Assembly (NCBI GenBank): GCA_021372295.1
Contig: JAJFUS010000019.1
Location: 62,001-126,000 of the forward strand
Length of the DNA: 64,000 nucleotides
From: a bacterium
GTDB lineage: Bacteria; Armatimonadota; UBA5829
Direction: 5' to 3'
Positions within the stretch are counted from its first letter, which is position 1, and each line of letters begins with the position of its first letter. Shown one piece after another: positions 62,410 through 64,000 of the stretch. The notes beneath the pieces are model-generated. The model was not told where the DNA came from, did not search any database, and worked only from the letters and a program-made list of their open reading frames with translations. Position numbers and translations under genes: made by a program.

Positions 62410-64000
62410 CTAGGAAAGCTGCTCTTCCTTAATCCTTTTTAGCCGCTTCATGACGTCGTTCTCGCCGCGACCGAAGTAATCGTGGAGCTTCTTGTACTCG
62501 ACAAACAGCTTCGCGTAAACCGCGTGAGCTTCGGGATTGGGCTTGAATGTCTTGTCCTTCACGTGAGCCATCTTTGTGGCGGCCTCGGAAATCTCGTCGT
62601 AGCCTCCCCTGCTCTTTCCGGCAGCTACAGCCCCCCACATCGCCGAACCCAGCGCGCAGGTCTGAGCTGATGATGCCACTTTCCACTCACGGTTTGTGAC
62701 GTCGGAATAGATCTGCATCAGGAACTCGTTGCGCTCAGGTAGGCCACCACACGCCACTATCTCGTTCACGACGACACCGTTGGAGTCAAATGCGTCTATG
62801 ATGATGTTCGCGCCGTAAGCCGTGGCCTCGATCAAGGCTCGGTATATCTCCTCGGGCTTCGTGTTGAGAGTCATTCCCAGAATCATGCCTGTGAGATCAA
62901 CATCGACAAGGATACTGCGGTTGCCATTCCACCAATCGAGGGCGAGAAGACCGCTCTGGCCGGGCTCGAGCGTCGACGCCTTTTCTGTTAGGAATTGGTG
63001 TATGCTGATACCCTTGTTTTTCGCTTCGGCTTCATACGAGACCGGGACGCAGTTCTCCGTAAACCATGCGAAGTGATCGCCAACACAGGACTGCCCAGCC
63101 TCGAACCCGAAGAACCCGGGAAGGATACCGTCTTCGACATAGCCGCACATTCCCTCAACGATTCTGGGCTCCCTGCCCAGTATCATGTGACAGGTGCTGG
63201 TACCCATTATCGCTACCATCGTTCCTTCATTAGTTACAGTAGCGGCAGGAACAGCAACATGGGCGTCCACATTGGCGACGGCAACGGCAGTGCCGGGCAT
63301 AAGGCCCATCCTCTTGGCCATAGCTTCAGTAAGCTCACCGGCCTTGCTGCCCATCGGCATAATATCCCGGCTCATCTTCTCATCGACCACATTCTCGAAA
63401 CGAGAGTCCAGCGCCTTGAAATATTCTTTTGGCGGAAAGCCCGTCGCTTTTTCCCACATCGCCTTGTAACCGGCGGTGCAGGCGTTGCGAGTCTCAACGC
63501 CTGTGAGCTGGAGGTTAACCCAATCGGCAGCTTCGATAAAACGATCTGCCGCGTCGTAGACATCGGGAGCTTCATCGAGAATCTGAAGAGCCTTAGAAAA
63601 GAACCACTCCGAACTGATCTTGCCGCCGTAGCGCTTAAGGAAGTCGAGACCGAGCTTCTCGGCTGTCTGATTGATCTTGTTTGCCTCGGACTGGGCCGCA
63701 TGGTGCTTCCAAAGCTTCACCCAGGCATGAGGGTTCTTAGCCCACTTTAGATCGAAGCAGAGAGGATTGCCGTCCTTATCGATCGGAAGCATCGTGCAGG
63801 CGGTAAAGTCGATTCCCAGACCTATTACGTCCTCGGGTTTCGTGCCGGACTCTTTAAGCACTGCCGGGACGGTAGTCTCCAAAGCCGTCAGATAGTCGCG
63901 AGGGTTCTGCAGAGCCCAGTCTGGAGGAAGCTTTTCGCCGGATGTCGGTAATACCTCATCGATAACTGCATTAGAGTACTCATATACACTCGACGCCACT
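62410..64000 (-). CDS. araB: FGGY-family sugar kinase (ribulokinase-like), 5'-truncated by window end
   Basis: About 530 residues are present; the missing N-terminus (~30-35 residues, the first ATP-binding strand) lies beyond base 64000. FGGY features are [39 protein letters not shown] (ribulokinase-like), [29 protein letters not shown] and the C-terminal [40 protein letters not shown] near the visible start matches the corresponding segment of AraB. It phosphorylates L-ribulose or a related ketopentose at the head of the operon with AraD and a FucI-type isomerase. Confidence 0.88.
   Translation of the reverse strand, partial: VASSVYEYSNAVIDEVLPTSGEKLPPDWALQNPRDYLTALETTVPAVLKESGTKPEDVIGLGIDFTACTMLPIDKDGNPLCFDLKWAKNPHAWVKLWKHHAAQSEANKINQTAEKLGLDFLKRYGGKISSEWFFSKALQILDEAPDVYDAADRFIEAADWVNLQLTGVETRNACTAGYKAMWEKATGFPPKEYFKALDSRFENVVDEKMSRDIMPMGSKAGELTEAMAKRMGLMPGTAVAVANVDAHVAVPAATVTNEGTMVAIMGTSTCHMILGREPRIVEGMCGYVEDGILPGFFGFEAGQSCVGDHFAWFTENCVPVSYEAEAKNKGISIHQFLTEKASTLEPGQSGLLALDWWNGNRSILVDVDLTGMILGMTLNTKPEEIYRALIEATAYGANIIIDAFDSNGVVVNEIVACGGLPERNEFLMQIYSDVTNREWKVASSAQTCALGSAMWGAVAAGKSRGGYDEISEAATKMAHVKDKTFKPNPEAHAVYAKLFVEYKKLHDYFGRGENDVMKRLKRIKEEQLS

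Noticed and set aside
63194..63750. Plus-strand ORFs opposite the ribulokinase-like gene
   Set aside because: Shadows of an FGGY kinase whose motifs are fully conserved on the minus strand.
1..64000. CRISPR array
   Set aside because: No regularly spaced direct repeats and no cas genes were found on either strand.

Overview
The window reads as a chromosomal segment of a free-living, heterotrophic, Gram-negative-type bacterium. Two pseudopilin-type proteins whose N-terminal segment runs on as [12 protein letters not shown], several large secreted carbohydrate-binding proteins, a PEP-CTERM protein and an unusual mixture of housekeeping genes together point to Armatimonadota or a near relative. 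That assignment is inferred from sequence style, not from a database search.

Layout. 1-2951 carries a tightly overlapping mobile cassette: an M15 peptidoglycan peptidase, a DUF2924 protein, a large serine recombinase and a small helix-turn-helix protein. 2977-6574 holds two divergent accessory genes, a TerB-N/zinc-ribbon protein and a protein with a PD-(D/E)XK nuclease core; then come a 20-bp perfect inverted repeat and a tRNA-Gln whose 3' end faces the accessory block. 7085-13139 returns to core functions: phosphoglucosamine mutase, RodA, and a pair of M16 peptidases of which the second has lost the zinc site. tRNA-Pro and tRNA-Arg follow. 13641-19373 mixes a secreted glycosidase-like protein, histidinol-phosphatase, an orphan DNA methyltransferase, a STAS protein and an FAD oxidoreductase. 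19485-21291 has two tandem pseudopilin-like genes. 21612-28821 has pyrF, pepF, a UbiA-type prenyltransferase, a DapA-family lyase and two envelope proteins.

28825-37746 is a mainly minus-strand block of comEA-like, hisB, hisD, a three-domain GNAT/iron-sulfur flavoprotein/SCP2 fusion, carB and carA. CarA keeps the CPSase small-subunit fold, but all three residues of its glutaminase triad are replaced. 38012-48287 holds secreted polysaccharide-related proteins (a sialate O-acetylesterase-like SGNH hydrolase, a ~1,490-residue multidomain lectin-like protein, a PEP-CTERM protein) around lepA, with a GntR/LacI-type regulator. After a Cache/HAMP sensor without an output domain, 49775-57796 is a compact minus-strand run: aldo/keto reductase, uvrC, ogt, mtlD, a SIS isomerase/deaminase, an M20 peptidase and a DUF3866 protein. 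dnaN stands alone at 57997-59097, followed by an IS graveyard (ISAs1 and IstB remnants). The window ends in an araB-araD-isomerase operon, in which a FucI-type isomerase takes the place expected for AraA.

The points I consider most worth following up are the triad-less CarA, the fusion protein that still carries a good ribosome binding site at its internal junction, and the TerB-N / PD-DXK gene pair beside a recombinase cassette and a tRNA gene. No CRISPR array and no rRNA operon were seen.
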